A stretch of DNA of 64,000 nt from CBDFKJ01 sp965248805. GTDB lineage: Bacteria > Pseudomonadota > Alphaproteobacteria > UBA6615. The position numbers and the translations under genes were made by a program. The notes under the pieces were generated by a model that did not search any database, was not told the DNA's origin, and saw nothing but the letters and a program-made list of their open reading frames with translations. Each line of letters opens with the position of its first letter. Within the stretch, counting starts at the first letter, position 1. The stretch covers positions 1,736,001 through 1,800,000 of the forward strand of contig CBDFKJ010000009.1 in assembly GCA_965248805.1 (NCBI GenBank), in the 5' to 3' direction. This document shows, in pieces, positions 54,540 through 63,833 of the stretch.

Positions 54540-56000
54540 CTAGACCAACGTGACCGAGGCGTCCTTGCCCCATTGTGCGGCCAGCGCCGCAAGCCGGCGC
54601 CGAACGACTTCGCCGTCCAGCACGGACGCTGCGCCCGATAGTTCGAGCTCGATCGCCTTCTCACGCTCGCACAGCCGCGTTCCCGTCAACAGATCGAACC
54701 GACCGCCGCAATGCGTCATCGCCAGGCGCAAGGCTAGCCCCAATCGATTTGCCCACTGGCGGGTATCATCGTCGATCAGCGCACGCACCGCTTCAAGCCG
54801 TTCGGCCACCGCGCCGCCATAGCGGTGATACATCACCAGCGCGAGAGCCGAGCGCGCCCGGTGATCGATCCCCACAAGTTGCAGTCGCAGTACGCGATGG
54901 AAGGCCTCGGTCGCGCGATCGTCGCGATGCTCGTGCCAGGCGATGTCCACCAGATCGCACGCCGCCCGCCGCAACCGTCGCCGGCCGGGACCGTCATGGT
55001 CGAACAGCGGCGCGAGCCAGCTATCGAGCCGCGCGCGGTCGGTATCGAACCTGCTTTCGCGGCGGGCGAAATCGGCGCTGCCAGCGAGCAGCGGATCGAT
55101 AGCGCGGGCCTCAGGGCGGAGTCGGTCATAGTGAAAACCCTCGCGCAGTCCGAAGGCGGAGAACACGACACGCTCGACCCCGGTGTGCCGCAGCAGCCGT
55201 TCCAGCACCCGCGCGGCGGCCGGCAGGCTTGCCGCCCGCCGCGCCGACACCATGCCGGCGAGGGCAGTGTTCTGGGCGTGCAGCGTCTCCAACGCCTGGC
55301 AGAACTCGGCTAAAATGGACGCGCTCAATTCATAGTGCTGGATCGTGTGGAGCGGGTGGTTGGATTGGGTGATGTGGGCGCGGGCGATAGCCCGCCAGGC
55401 GCCGCCCACCGTATAGAATGTGCAACCGCCCATCCCCGACAGCCAGTCCAGCTGTTCCAACCGCTCGTCGGCGTAGTCGGACCACGACGAGGGCTCGATC
55501 GCCGCGAAACGCAGAACCCCGAGAGGCAAGGTCGCCGTCTTGCCCAGTACCTGACCGCTGATCTGCGCCACTTCCAAGCTGCCTCCGCCCAAGTCGCCCA
55601 TCAGCCCCATAGCGTCCGGAATGCCGGCGATCACACCATAAGCCGACAGCCGGGCCTCGTCTTCGGCGGTGAGTTGGCGCACGTTGAGCGACAGCCCTTG
55701 TGTGATTTTGTCGAGAAATTCAGGTCCGTCGGCTGCGTCACGCGTCGCGGCCGTGGCCAGCGTGATCAGGTCATCGACGCCCATCTTGCGCGCGATCGTC
55801 GCAAACCGAGGCAGGCAGGCCAACGCCCGCGCCGCACCGTCTTCGTTCAGCCTGCCGGTGAGCGCGATTCCGCGCCCCAATTCGCATTGGACGCGCTCGT
55901 TGAACACCTCTTGCGGCGCCCGTCCGTCGTGGTCGAACACGACCAGGCGAACCGAGTTCGATCCCAGGTCTATTACGCCGGCGCGGCGCTCACCGGCCAT
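54540..56000 (-). CDS. ppx: exopolyphosphatase (Ppx/GppA family)
   Basis: 486 residues. ASKHA-fold signatures: GVIDLGSNSVRLVVFD at the N-terminus, AVATRDA-like LATAATRDAADGPEFL, and the second phosphate motif GLMGDLGGGSLEV. An HD-type C-terminal domain follows (VFSAFGLREGFHYDRL onward). It degrades polyphosphate or pppGpp. The ATG abuts the TAG of the HdaA-like gene with no gap. In many relatives the polyphosphate kinase gene sits between these two; it is absent here. Confidence 0.94.
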   Translation of the reverse strand: MAGERRAGVIDLGSNSVRLVVFDHDGRAPQEVFNERVQCELGRGIALTGRLNEDGAARALACLPRFATIARKMGVDDLITLATAATRDAADGPEFLDKITQGLSLNVRQLTAEDEARLSAYGVIAGIPDAMGLMGDLGGGSLEVAQISGQVLGKTATLPLGVLRFAAIEPSSWSDYADERLEQLDWLSGMGGCTFYTVGGAWRAIARAHITQSNHPLHTIQHYELSASILAEFCQALETLHAQNTALAGMVSARRAASLPAAARVLERLLRHTGVERVVFSAFGLREGFHYDRLRPEARAIDPLLAGSADFARRESRFDTDRARLDSWLAPLFDHDGPGRRRLRRAACDLVDIAWHEHRDDRATEAFHRVLRLQLVGIDHRARSALALVMYHRYGGAVAERLEAVRALIDDDTRQWANRLGLALRLAMTHCGGRFDLLTGTRLCEREKAIELELSGAASVLDGEVVRRRLAALAAQWGKDASVTLV

Positions 56001-56717
56001 CTACCTGCGGTCTCGCTCGGCCAAACTATCCAAAACCCGGCGCAACAGAGGGATAGTGACGGCACGATGCTGTGCCAAGGCGGCGTGGTCGATCGCATGG
56101 ACCAGATGTCTCACCGCGGCGAAGGAGCGCTCAATGCGCGGCAGCAGATAGGCAATTTCGCCTTGGCCGATGCGAATCCGCCGGTCTGCACCATGTTTCA
56201 CGAGCAGCGCCGCCAACAACTCATCGTCCGGCGCATCGATGGCGATGGCCGGCAGCGCGTTCAGCCGCGAGCGCAGGTCGGCGAGCCCGATCGACCATTG
56301 CGCAGGCGGTCGCCGGTCGGCGATCAGCAGGTTCCCCTGACGGTCGACGATGTCGTTGAAGACGTGAAGCAACGGAGCCGCGAGCGACGGATCGCCCGCT
56401 GACGCGCCGATACCGTCGAACGCGACGGCGCGCCACGGTTCCTGCCGGCAGCGCTGATCAAGCTTCGGCAGGTCTTCAGCGGTGATCAAGACCGCACTCG
56501 CCCGTCGTCGCCATATCTCCAGCAAGTGCGACTTGCCGCAGCCGGGCGGTCCCCATAACGCCAATCCGGCGGAATCCCAGCTCGGCCACCTCTCCACCCA
56601 GGCGTGGGCAGTGCGATTGCACGGCGTTACCAGATAGTCCTCGGGGGTGTAAGCCGGCTGCCAACTCAGATCGAGTGGCAACTGCTCGCCGTTACGCGTG
56701 TCGGCCATAGCCGTCAT
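56001..56717 (-). CDS. HdaA-like DnaA-related AAA+ protein
   Basis: 238 residues. The N-terminus contains EQLPLDLSWQ, a beta-clamp-binding QLPLDL motif as in Hda/HdaA. The AAA+ core has Walker A WGPPGCGKSHLLEIW; the Walker B position reads AVAFDGIG, lacking the usual acidic pair. Sensor II region RIERSFAAVRHLVHAID. There is no DnaA domain IV, so it is not an initiator. In alphaproteobacteria such proteins promote hydrolysis of DnaA-bound ATP at the clamp. Its ATG overlaps the stop of the permease gene (ATGA). Confidence 0.88.
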   Translation of the reverse strand: MTAMADTRNGEQLPLDLSWQPAYTPEDYLVTPCNRTAHAWVERWPSWDSAGLALWGPPGCGKSHLLEIWRRRASAVLITAEDLPKLDQRCRQEPWRAVAFDGIGASAGDPSLAAPLLHVFNDIVDRQGNLLIADRRPPAQWSIGLADLRSRLNALPAIAIDAPDDELLAALLVKHGADRRIRIGQGEIAYLLPRIERSFAAVRHLVHAIDHAALAQHRAVTIPLLRRVLDSLAERDRR

Positions 56718-57796
56718 GTGCCGTTGGTGACACCTTCGCCGCCCGATCCAAGATACAAGCGGCTTTGCCGATAGCGCGCAAGCGCGTGACGCACGAGGAC
56801 GCCGATCACGGCCGCAGCCGGTACCGCGAGCAGCACACCGGCGAAACTGAACAGGACGCCGCCGGCCAGCACAGAGAAGATGACCCAGACCGGATGCAGA
56901 CCAATACGATCACCGACCAATTTTGGCGTCAGGAAATTGCCTTCCAGCACCTGCCCCACAATGAACACGGCTGCCACCAACCCGACCGCCAGCCACTCGC
57001 CGGTAAATTGGAACAACGCCACCGATACCGCGACGATGAAGCCGGAAATCGCGCCCACGAACGGCACCAGTGACACGGCGCCCGCGCCGAGACCGATGAC
57101 CAGTCCGAATTCCAGCCCCAGCAGACTGAGCCCGACGGCGTAGAAGGTGCCGAGGATCGTCGCGACCATGAGTTGCCCGCGAACGAACCCCGCGAGCCGC
57201 TGATCGATTTCACCCAGGATCCGACGTATCCCGTCGGCGTGATCCCGCGGCAGCCAGCCGTCAATGCGCGCGGTGAGGTCGTCCCAATCCCGCAGCAGGT
57301 AGAAGGCGACGATTGGAGTGATGAACAGCAGCGACAGCAGATTGAGGAACGCCGCCCCGCCGCTCCACAGATCGCCCATGACGCCGAGTATCCAGTCCAC
57401 CGCACGGCCGACATATTCCCCGGCAACGGCCCGTATCCGCTCAAGGTCGCCGGGGTCGATGCGCGACTTGATCAGCGCCCCTGCGCGTTCGAGCAACGAT
57501 CGTAGAGCCTCGGCATATTCGGGCACTCGACCGATGAAGCCGACGATCTGCGCCTGGGCGATCGGGAGAACGATCACCATGGCCGCGACTAGGATGAGCA
57601 AGAAACCAAATATGATCAGACTGGTAGCGACGGTGCGTGAAACCTTCCGGTGCAGCCTGTCGGCCAACGGATCGAGCAGGTAGGCGATACCGACGCCGGC
57701 CACGAACGGCAGCATGATGCCGCGCAGTAGGTACAACAGAGCCACCGAGGCGATCGCGACCGCCAGCCAGATTTGGACCTGCTGCCGAGCGCTCAT
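56714..57796 (-). CDS. AI-2E family (PerM-like) transporter
   Basis: 360 residues with about eight membrane helices: N-terminal LYLLRGIMLPFVAGVGIAYL with LDPLADRL, the large soluble loop in the middle, and the C-terminal family signature (LEGNFLTPKLVGDRIGLHPV, FSFAGVLLAVPAAAVIGVLV). Substrate unknown; the family name comes from one AI-2 exporter and should not be read as quorum sensing here. It overlaps both neighbours by four bases. Confidence 0.92.
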   Translation of the reverse strand: MSARQQVQIWLAVAIASVALLYLLRGIMLPFVAGVGIAYLLDPLADRLHRKVSRTVATSLIIFGFLLILVAAMVIVLPIAQAQIVGFIGRVPEYAEALRSLLERAGALIKSRIDPGDLERIRAVAGEYVGRAVDWILGVMGDLWSGGAAFLNLLSLLFITPIVAFYLLRDWDDLTARIDGWLPRDHADGIRRILGEIDQRLAGFVRGQLMVATILGTFYAVGLSLLGLEFGLVIGLGAGAVSLVPFVGAISGFIVAVSVALFQFTGEWLAVGLVAAVFIVGQVLEGNFLTPKLVGDRIGLHPVWVIFSVLAGGVLFSFAGVLLAVPAAAVIGVLVRHALARYRQSRLYLGSGGEGVTNGT

Positions 57797-58362
57797 TCTA
57801 CGTCGCTGCCCGGCACTTCATCGGGTGTGGCGTTCACTGCGCGAAGACCGACCGCGATGTAGGAGGCTCCCGACCAGATCGTCGCCGCCGCGGTCGCCCA
57901 GACGAGCCCTGTCACCAGCGGCGCCGGATCGAATTCGAGGCCGAGCCCAGCCAGCACCGTTGCCGCCAGGGCGATTTGCGTAGCGGTCGTGACTTTCCCG
58001 CTCCATTTCGGCACCACGCCCATCTGCCCGACTATGAGCCTTACCATCAGGTAGCCGCCGACGATGAGAAGGTCGCGAAACACGACAAGGATCACCAGCC
58101 ATTGCGGCAGATAACCCTGCACACCAATGGTCACGAATACGCTGACCAGCAGCACCTTGTCGGCGATGGCGTCAAGGTACGCGCCCAGTTCGCTTTGCAT
58201 ATCGAAGCGCTTGGCCAGGAAGCCGTCGACGGCATCGGAAAGGCCGGCGGCCAAAAATAGCCAGAAGGCGTAGCCGTAGTTCCCGCTTGCGATTAGCCAA
58301 ATACCGACCGGCGCGGACAGCAATCGCGCCAGCGTTATGAGATTTGGCAGGCTGCCATGCAC
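57793..58362 (-). CDS. CDP-alcohol phosphatidyltransferase
   Basis: 189 residues, membrane protein. The catalytic motif D-x2-DG-x2-AK-x8-G-x3-D-x3-D is complete in SDAVDGFLAKRFDMQSELGA followed by YLDAIADK. The N-terminus LPNLITLARLLSAPVGIWLI is typical of PgsA/cardiolipin-synthase-like enzymes. It condenses CDP-diacylglycerol with a small alcohol or phosphatidylglycerol; which one is not decided by the sequence. It overlaps the downstream permease gene by four bases. Confidence 0.9.
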   Translation of the reverse strand: MHGSLPNLITLARLLSAPVGIWLIASGNYGYAFWLFLAAGLSDAVDGFLAKRFDMQSELGAYLDAIADKVLLVSVFVTIGVQGYLPQWLVILVVFRDLLIVGGYLMVRLIVGQMGVVPKWSGKVTTATQIALAATVLAGLGLEFDPAPLVTGLVWATAAATIWSGASYIAVGLRAVNATPDEVPGSDVE

Positions 58363-58373
58363 CCGATGACGCT

Positions 58374-59552
58374 CTAGCGCAAGCCGTCGTCGATACTCCG
58401 GATGATGCGCGTACTGCTACCGGCGGGGCCGAACGCGAACGGATCGGCGCCGAACGGACGCTCCAGCACCAGGTTCGACTGCGCCAACGACTGTTGAAGC
58501 TGCTCCTCCGCGCCAATGTAGAACAGCTCCAGGTGAACCGAATCGCTGCGCAACTGGGAAATGCGCCACTCGGTCACCACCGCAATGCTATCGAGTACCG
58601 ACCGCACCGATACCCATTCAGCCACCGAGGCGACGGCGACCGTAACGTCCATGCGGTTTTTCTGATCGAAGCGCAGCAAATTCGCCCTGATCCAGTCATC
58701 CTCGATCGCGGCCGCCGTAGCTTCGGCGGCCCGCTCAAGGACGGTGTCAATCGGCTCGTTCCGCGTGCCGGTGATGCGAATTGTCAACGGATCGCGCGAC
58801 GTCGCGCCAACGCGCACCGCGATGACATTCACAATTGGAGCCGCCTGTTGATCGCCCAGGCCGGCATCGGCGGTGACCACGATGCTGTCACCCGCGCCGT
58901 AGCGACGAGCGAGGTCGCCGAGCCGGAAGGGGTCGAGCTCAGCCGCCTGGGCGGCGCTGAGGGACGCTATGTCGGCCAGATCTCCGAATGGCACGGTCAT
59001 GGCCACCAACCCCGCGCGCAGCGGCATTGACGCCCACGCATCGCGCCACGGATTGGTGTCCTCCCACAGCCGCAGCTCGTCGGTGCGTCGGAGCAGCGGG
59101 ATCACGAGCACCGCCTTCGAGGCGGTTTCCGCATAGGGAATTTGTGCCCGCTGCAACATCAGACGCACTTCGCCGGGATTGAATCTGTACGTGAAATCAG
59201 CGAGATAGCGCACCGAAGATATACGCTCATTATCGATCTCAAAATCCTGAACCAGATGTTCGCCGGCACTGGCAGCCAGATCGATCAGGCGCGGGTGGTC
59301 CGAGCGCAGCGTCATGCGTCGCAGCACCAGCTCCAGCGCCTTGGATCGGGCTTCGCGGATGGCGCGCTCACGTGCCCGCTCCGCGCTCTCCGCCGTCACG
59401 TCGACGGCAACCCGGCGGGCCGTGAACACCTCGGCCACCCCAGGCTCTTGCGCGGCCGCGGGCGACTGCGACAGCGCCACCATAGCGCCGATGAGTGCGA
59501 CCGCCCACGCCGGTCCAGCGTGGGCGCGGTATCGAGCGTTCGTTTCGCGCAT
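58374..59552 (-). CDS. DUF2066 family secreted protein
   Basis: About 392 residues from the ATG at 59552 (MRETNARYRAHAGPAWAVAL), which gives a signal peptide ending SPAAAQEP. The body has the DUF2066 hallmarks (AIREARSKALELVLRRMTL, VRYLADFTYRFNPGEVRLML, AVLVIPLLRR). Function unknown; it is conserved next to purM and the CDP-alcohol transferase in alphaproteobacteria. Transcribed away from purM, with about 90 bp between the starts. Confidence 0.85.
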   Translation of the reverse strand: MRETNARYRAHAGPAWAVALIGAMVALSQSPAAAQEPGVAEVFTARRVAVDVTAESAERARERAIREARSKALELVLRRMTLRSDHPRLIDLAASAGEHLVQDFEIDNERISSVRYLADFTYRFNPGEVRLMLQRAQIPYAETASKAVLVIPLLRRTDELRLWEDTNPWRDAWASMPLRAGLVAMTVPFGDLADIASLSAAQAAELDPFRLGDLARRYGAGDSIVVTADAGLGDQQAAPIVNVIAVRVGATSRDPLTIRITGTRNEPIDTVLERAAEATAAAIEDDWIRANLLRFDQKNRMDVTVAVASVAEWVSVRSVLDSIAVVTEWRISQLRSDSVHLELFYIGAEEQLQQSLAQSNLVLERPFGADPFAFGPAGSSTRIIRSIDDGLR

Positions 59553-59642
59553 TACAAGCTGCCCCGGATTCGGTATCAATACCGTAGGCTGTCTGCAGGA
59601 GTTCGGCCAGCGTCGTCAAGCGACTTACGGATCGAGAGACCC

Positions 59643-60698
59643 ATTTCCAAAGCTTACAAGGATGCGGGCGTCGATATTGCGGCTGGCAACGCACTGGTCG
59701 ACGCCATCAAGCCGCTGGCGCGCGCCACAAGCCGGCCAGGCGCCGATGGTGATCTCGGCGGCTTCGGCGGGCTGTTCGATCTCAAGGCGCTCGACTATCG
59801 CGATCCGCTCCTCGTGTCGGCGACCGACGGCGTCGGCACCAAGCTCAAGCTGGCGATCGACTGCGGCCGTCACGACACGATCGGCATCGATCTCGTGGCT
59901 ATGTGCGTCAATGATCTGGCGGTCCATGGTGCGGAGCCGCTGTTTTTCCTGGACTATTTTGCCACCGCGCAACTCGACGCCGCGGTGGCGCGGTCGGTGA
60001 TCGCGGGCATTGCGGACGGATGCAAATCCGCGGAATGCGCCCTGATCGGCGGCGAAACTGCCGAGATGCCGGGACTGTACCGCGCCGGCGACTATGACCT
60101 CGCGGGCTTCGCCGTCGGCATCGTCGAGCGCGAGAACCTGCTGCCCGACCGGGCGGCGATTTCGCCCGGCGACATGGTGCTCGGGCTGGCGTCCGACGGT
60201 GTCCACGCCAACGGCTTCGCGCTGGTCCGGCGGGTGCTGGAGAAGACGGGCGCCGACCTCGGCGAGCCCGCGCCCTTCGCGAGTTCCATTCCGCTGGCCG
60301 ACGCCCTGCTGTGCCCGACCCGCATTTATGTCAGCGCCTGCGCGCGGGCTCGGCACGCGGTCAAGGCGTTCGCGCATATCACCGGCGGCGGCATCGTCGA
60401 GAACCTCGAACGCGTGCTCCCGGCCGGAACCCGCGCCCGCATCGACGGTGCGCGCTGGCCAAGTCAGCCAGTATTCCGCTGGCTGCAGCGCAGCGGCGGC
60501 ATTGACCCGGCGGAGATGTTCCGGACATTCAACTGCGGCATCGGCATGGCCATCATCGCCGCACCGAACGCCGCGGCGGAGCTGCGCGAGCAGTTGAACG
60601 CTGCCGGCGAGACAGTGCACGTGATCGGCGAGATCGTCGCCGGCGCGGAACCGCCGACAGTAGTGGTTCAGGATATGGACGCGCCGTGGCGCGCATGA
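59643..60698 (+). CDS. purM: phosphoribosylformylglycinamidine cyclo-ligase
   Basis: About 350 residues. Conserved blocks YKDAGVDIAAGNALVDAIKP, LVSATDGVGTKLKLAIDCG, GIDLVAMCVNDLAVHGAEPL, LIGGETAEMPGLY, LGLASDGVHANGFALVRRVL and HITGGGIVENLERVLP. It makes AIR in purine synthesis. No ATG, GTG or TTG lies at the normal start; ATT at 59643 (ATT TCC AAA GCT), after GAGAG, is the best-placed codon. In-frame alternatives are CTG 59589 and GTG 59520, the latter overlapping the divergent DUF2066 gene. It ends overlapping purN. Confidence 0.92.
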   Translation: MSKAYKDAGVDIAAGNALVDAIKPLARATSRPGADGDLGGFGGLFDLKALDYRDPLLVSATDGVGTKLKLAIDCGRHDTIGIDLVAMCVNDLAVHGAEPLFFLDYFATAQLDAAVARSVIAGIADGCKSAECALIGGETAEMPGLYRAGDYDLAGFAVGIVERENLLPDRAAISPGDMVLGLASDGVHANGFALVRRVLEKTGADLGEPAPFASSIPLADALLCPTRIYVSACARARHAVKAFAHITGGGIVENLERVLPAGTRARIDGARWPSQPVFRWLQRSGGIDPAEMFRTFNCGIGMAIIAAPNAAAELREQLNAAGETVHVIGEIVAGAEPPTVVVQDMDAPWRA

Positions 60699-61321
60699 GG
60701 CTCGGCGTCCTGATTTCCGGGCGCGGCTCCAACCTGCAGGCGCTCACCGAGGCGGCGCCCGATCCGTCCTACCCCGCCGAGGTCGCATTGGTCATCTCCA
60801 ATAAGGCGGATGCGCCGGGACTGCGCCTAGCTGACTCAGCGGGCATCGCCTGCGAGACCGTCTCGCATGGTGATTTTGCCGATCGCGGCGGCTTCGACCA
60901 AGCACTCGACCGTTCGCTGCGTGCGGCGGACATCGAACTCGTGTGTCTAGCCGGGTTCATGCGCGTGCTCACGCCCGGCTTCTGCCAAGCCTGGCACGAC
61001 CGCCTGATCAATATCCATCCGTCGCTGCTGCCGGCGTTTCCTGGCTTGAACGCCCAGGCGCAGGCGATTGCCGCCGGTGTGCGCATTTCCGGCTGCACCG
61101 TGCACTTCGTGCGCGCGGCCGTAGACAGCGGCCCGATCATCACCCAGGCGGTTGTGCCGGTCCTACCGGGCGACGATGCGTCGGCACTGTCGGCGCGCAT
61201 ACTCCGGATGGAGCACCGTCTGTACCCACTGGCCGTGCGTCTGATTGCCGAGGGGCACGTGCGGGTCGCGGGCGACCGGGTCGAGGTTGAAGGCGGCGAC
61301 GGGGCGCTGGGCGTCGCCTGA
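60695..61321 (+). CDS. purN: phosphoribosylglycinamide formyltransferase
   Basis: About 208 residues. LGVLISGRGSNLQALTEAA binds the phosphoribosyl substrate; the catalytic Asn-His pair is in INIHPSLLPAFPG and the Asp in AAVDSGPIITQAV. It transfers formyl from 10-formyl-THF to GAR. The ATG at 60695 overlaps the purM stop (ATGA); a GTG three codons upstream is also possible. purM-purN coupling is standard. Confidence 0.95.
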   Translation: MRLGVLISGRGSNLQALTEAAPDPSYPAEVALVISNKADAPGLRLADSAGIACETVSHGDFADRGGFDQALDRSLRAADIELVCLAGFMRVLTPGFCQAWHDRLINIHPSLLPAFPGLNAQAQAIAAGVRISGCTVHFVRAAVDSGPIITQAVVPVLPGDDASALSARILRMEHRLYPLAVRLIAEGHVRVAGDRVEVEGGDGALGVA

Positions 61322-61905
61322 CGGGTTCAGGCGCCGTGACCGCCGGGCGCCTCGGTCGGCAGCTTGCGCTTCTCCCAGGCATCGATACCGCCGCGGATGT
61401 GGCAGGCCGACGTCAGCCCGGGCTCTTGCGCCGCCTGCACGGCCATCGCCGAGCGCTCACCGTAGGCGCAATAAAGCACCAGCCGTCTTCCGGTCGACGC
61501 TGCCAGCGCGTGCAACAGGCCACCCTCGTGGACGTGTTCGTCGAGGTCGGTGTAGGGAGCATGCACCGAACCCGCGATCACGCCGCGGCGATCGCGCTCG
61601 GCGTTGTCGCGCAGGTCGACCAACACGACGTCCGGGCTGGCGAGAAGCGCCTGGGCCTCGTCGCAGGTCAATGACCAGCCACGCGCCTCGGTCTCGTCCT
61701 GGCTGAGCCCGACCTTTAGATTTGCCGGCACGGCCACATCCATCATCATCGGATTGGGCAGGTCGAGGCTGTCCATCATGGCGACATACTCTTCGACGGA
61801 TGCAATCTGAAGCCGCGGATTGAAGGCCGTTTCCTCGGCGATCGAAGACACCGTGTCGCCTTTGTAGTCATGCGCTGGGTAGACGAGCGTCTCATCGGGC
61901 AACCT

Positions 61906-63195
61906 GGAGACCTCCAACAACCGGGGGATTTGACGAAGATTTTGGTGTGCTGTCCGACTTTCGCTGAGATCGGCGGTGTTGACGTCCGCAACCATCCGCC
62001 GTTTCGTTCTCGGCGGAGGGTTTTGGCGCTATTCAGGCGGACTCATACCATGGCGGCCCTGCGCTCATGGAAGATCAGACGCTGGAAATTGTAAGCCAGG
62101 TTGGCGAGGCCGATCTTGGCCTCCGCCCGCTTGAGCCCGATGGTACGGATGAAAAGGCCCATGCGATCCTTCTGCTGGGCGAAGACGTGCTCCACATGCG
62201 CACGGACCGCTGACTTGCGGGCATTGGCCTGGGCGGTCGCCTTGGGCATGGCCCGGCCCGGCGGCTTCTTGCGGTGGATGTGGGAGACCCGACCCTTGCC
62301 GGCCAGCCACGCCTCGTTGGCCTTCGAGCGATAGGCGCTGTCAGCCCACACGCCGGCGGCCAGATTGTCGCCGGTGACGAGCTGACGCAACATCTTGCCG
62401 TCATGGCGGGCGGCATCGGTCACAGCCGAGCCGCGGATGAAGCCGTAGGCCCGATCGATGACGACATGATTCTTGTAGCCGAACACCGGGATCGCGATGT
62501 CGGGCATGCGCCGTTGCGACCCGGCGGGGTTCTTGCGCCGCCCGGTCTTCACCGTCCACCGCGCATCCGTGTCCTTCTGCGCCGCCTTGGCTGGCTGATC
62601 GGGCCAGACCTCGGACGCGCTCTTGCCCGCCTTGATCGCCCGCTTCTCGTCATCGCTGTGGCGCTGCTTGGGCGCCGATACCAACGTCGCATCGACGATC
62701 TGCCCGCCCATCGCCAGATAGCCGCACCGGCGCAATTCGCCATCGAAGGCGGCAAACAGCTTATCCATCGCCCCGGCCCGGACCAGACGCTCGCGAAAGG
62801 TCCATATGGTGTTGCGGTCCGGCGTCGGCGCTCCGAGATCGAAGCCTAGGAAGCGAAGCCAGCTCAAGCGATCGCGGATCAGAAACTCCATCCGCTCGTC
62901 ACTCACCGTGTGCCGCGCGGCCAGGATCAGAACCTTGAGCATCGCCACCGCATCGTAGGCCGGGCGGCCACCTTTCGATCCGTCCGAATAGCCCAGCGCC
63001 GCCTCAAGCGGCGCGCGGAAAATCTTGAAGTCGACGACCTTTGCCAGCACCTCCAACGGATCACCCGTCGCCGAAAGCTTTCGAAGATGATCCGGTAAGC
63101 CGAACAGACCAGCCTGCCTCATCAATACCTCCTCAAACCGAACCGCCGTAGAGAATCACAACGAGGCAAAATTCACGAGGTAAATGGAGGCGTCC
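61906..63195 (-). mobile_element. IS5-family element, copy D (1,290 bp)
   Basis: Same ends and length as copies A and B. In the host-gene direction the flanks are AAGT and AGGT, a one-mismatch 4-bp duplication. Removing the element with one copy restores the sequence LLK-LPDETL expected for ETHE1-type proteins. Confidence 0.93.
62043..63122 (-). CDS. IS5-family transposase
   Basis: 359 residues, protein identical to copy B. The ATG at 63122 follows GGAGGT. All DDE residues are present and the frame is intact. Confidence 0.94.
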   Translation of the reverse strand: MRQAGLFGLPDHLRKLSATGDPLEVLAKVVDFKIFRAPLEAALGYSDGSKGGRPAYDAVAMLKVLILAARHTVSDERMEFLIRDRLSWLRFLGFDLGAPTPDRNTIWTFRERLVRAGAMDKLFAAFDGELRRCGYLAMGGQIVDATLVSAPKQRHSDDEKRAIKAGKSASEVWPDQPAKAAQKDTDARWTVKTGRRKNPAGSQRRMPDIAIPVFGYKNHVVIDRAYGFIRGSAVTDAARHDGKMLRQLVTGDNLAAGVWADSAYRSKANEAWLAGKGRVSHIHRKKPPGRAMPKATAQANARKSAVRAHVEHVFAQQKDRMGLFIRTIGLKRAEAKIGLANLAYNFQRLIFHERRAAMV

Positions 63196-63833
63196 ACTTC
63201 AACAGTTTGTTGAAGATCGAGTCGTACTGATCGACCGCATTGCCGTTTTGGAAGTCGGTGCGACCGGTGCAGCGGATCAGCAGTGTATCGCCGGTGAACA
63301 CCCGGTCGCTCATCAGGAAACTGTACGAGTCGTTGGTGCGCCCGGGTGTATGGATCGCCCGCAGGCTCAGCCCCTCGACCTCGATCGGATCGCCATCGCG
63401 CACACGCATCGATACGACGTCGACGGCGCTCTGCTCGCCCATGACCGTTACGCAGCGTGTCCTGTCCCGCAGTGCGCCCAGGCCGGTGATGTGGTCGGCA
63501 TGACATGGGTGTCCATAGCCTTCACCAGCTTGACGTCCAACTCGCCCAGCAGCTGCACGTAGCGATCGACCTTATCGAGGACCGGGTCGATGATCAGTGC
63601 CTCGCCGCCACGCCGAGACGCCATCAAGTACGTGTAGGTGCAGGACACGGGTTCAAATAGCTGGCGAAAAATCATGGCCTGCACCCACTCGGCTACCGTC
63701 GTCCACCACTACACTGGCTTACGGAAAATCACCGTCGACGGTAGTCTGCTCTTAGGCGCATGAATTTCGCAAGGACTTGACACCCATGCGAGGGAACGGC
63801 AAGCACACGGTCGCCATCGCCTGGGAGATCGCG

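Larger units (their letters stand above)
61327..63675 (-). pseudogene. persulfide dioxygenase (ETHE1-like)-rhodanese fusion, split by IS5 and frameshifted
   Basis: The N-terminus (63675) reads MIFRQLFEPVSCTYTYLMAS and DPVLDKVDRYVQLLGELDVK. A one-base loss near 63508 falls within the codons for the metal motif THxHADH, shifting the frame; it resumes as MGEQSAVDVVSMRVRDGD, TPGRTNDSYSFLM and DRVFTGDTLLIRCTGRTDFQ. IS5 copy D then interrupts between LLK and LPDETLVYPAHDYKGDTVSS. The C-terminal rhodanese domain (VDLRDNAERDRRGVIAGSVH) has the active Cys in LVLYCAYGERSAMA. The enzyme oxidises glutathione persulfide to sulfite in sulfide detoxification. Confidence 0.88.
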
